Positions 6,461-6,570 of a stretch of 6,570 nt of DNA are shown piece by piece (the first letter of the stretch is position 1; each line of letters opens with the position of its first letter). Made by a program: the position numbers and the translations under genes. Origin of the DNA: Verrucomicrobiales bacterium (GTDB lineage Bacteria; Verrucomicrobiota; Verrucomicrobiia; Verrucomicrobiales; Verrucomicrobiaceae). Under the pieces are notes generated by a model, which saw nothing but the letters and a program-made list of their open reading frames with translations, was not told the origin of the DNA and did not search any database. The stretch spans positions 1-6,570 of the forward strand of contig DMMK01000630.1 in NCBI GenBank assembly GCA_003453085.1, in the 5' to 3' direction.

Positions 6461-6469
6461 TCCACCCTT

Positions 6470-6486
6470 CGTTCTGAGAACGTTTT
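6470..6486 (+). terminator. Possible small auxiliary hairpin ahead of the main dxs terminator
   Basis: CGTTC at 6470-6474 and GAACG at 6478-6482 form a 5-bp stem with a 3-base loop, followed by four T (6483-6486). It lies directly between the dxs stop codon and the main terminator and could be a weak tandem terminator. The stem is short and may be chance. Confidence 0.25.
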
Positions 6487-6487
6487 G

Positions 6488-6521
6488 AAAACCGCTGCCG
6501 GAAAACGGCAGCGGTTTTTTT
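6488..6521 (+). terminator. Intrinsic terminator of the xseB-dxs operon
   Basis: Positions 6492-6500 and 6506-6514 pair perfectly as a 9-bp GC-rich stem, extended by four A-T pairs (6488-6491 with 6515-6518), around a GAAAA loop. Seven T follow at 6515-6521. It begins 27 bases after the dxs stop. The A-run on the left arm gives four T on the minus strand, so weak activity in that direction is possible. Confidence 0.9.
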
Positions 6522-6570
6522 GTGGGGTGGGGCATCGGCAGAATCCCGCGATGGAGGGAAGACCCCAAGG

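Noticed and set aside
5744..6568. A 274-codon open frame on the minus strand opposite the 3' half of dxs
   Set aside because: It is antisense to dxs, rich in His/Arg without family features, and runs through the dxs terminator hairpin.
6522..6570. Possible start of another gene after the dxs terminator
   Set aside because: About 50 bases with no start codon followed by a recognisable protein on either strand; too short to call.
1..6570. CRISPR arrays, insertion sequences, tRNA or rRNA genes, phage genes
   Set aside because: No repeat-spacer pattern, terminal inverted repeats, transposase motifs or RNA gene signatures are visible, and the genes leave little unassigned sequence.

Overview
This is a conserved housekeeping window from a Gram-negative (diderm) bacterium with a fairly GC-rich genome. 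It holds six protein genes. Three minus-strand genes build the outer membrane: bamA, an ompH/skp-type chaperone gene and the first 20 codons of a probable lpxD. A fourth minus-strand gene encodes an unknown secreted protein. The two plus-strand genes, xseB and dxs, form a tight pair. Lipid A synthesis (lpxD) and a five-POTRA BamA require an outer membrane. The gene set, the divergent DXS sequence (GDA-F-T-C-G in the cofactor motif) and the lack of Shine-Dalgarno sequences would suit a Verrucomicrobiota/PVC-type organism. That taxonomic placement is inference; no marker gene is present to prove it.

Layout, left to right. Positions 1-61 are the 5' end of lpxD (minus). Positions 75-112 are a strong intrinsic terminator on the minus strand, ending just before the lpxD start. 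Positions 131-745 are ompH/skp and 801-3215 are bamA, both minus, with a candidate bamA promoter at 3282-3310. Positions 3356-3393 are a minus-strand terminator that insulates bamA from the next gene. Positions 3422-4096 encode a 224-residue exported protein with a PepSY-like domain. Positions 4097-4225 form a divergent promoter region. Positions 4226-4567 (xseB) and 4574-6460 (dxs) lie on the plus strand and end in a strong terminator at 6488-6521. The last ~50 bases show no gene.

How the genes work together. BamA inserts beta-barrel proteins into the outer membrane, Skp/OmpH carries those proteins through the periplasm, and LpxD acylates the lipid A precursor, so the left half is an envelope-biogenesis cluster in the order bamA-skp-lpxD. 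The right half couples the small subunit of exonuclease VII with the first enzyme of the MEP isoprenoid pathway. That pairing is a recurring neighbourhood rather than an obvious functional link.

I do not see a new defence, mobile or CRISPR system here. The points most worth a second look are: an SSB-like acidic tip ending in phenylalanine on XseB; the apparent lack of Shine-Dalgarno sequences at all six starts, with one gene probably leaderless; the terminator wedged between ompH and lpxD; and the unknown PepSY-like exported protein upstream of bamA.
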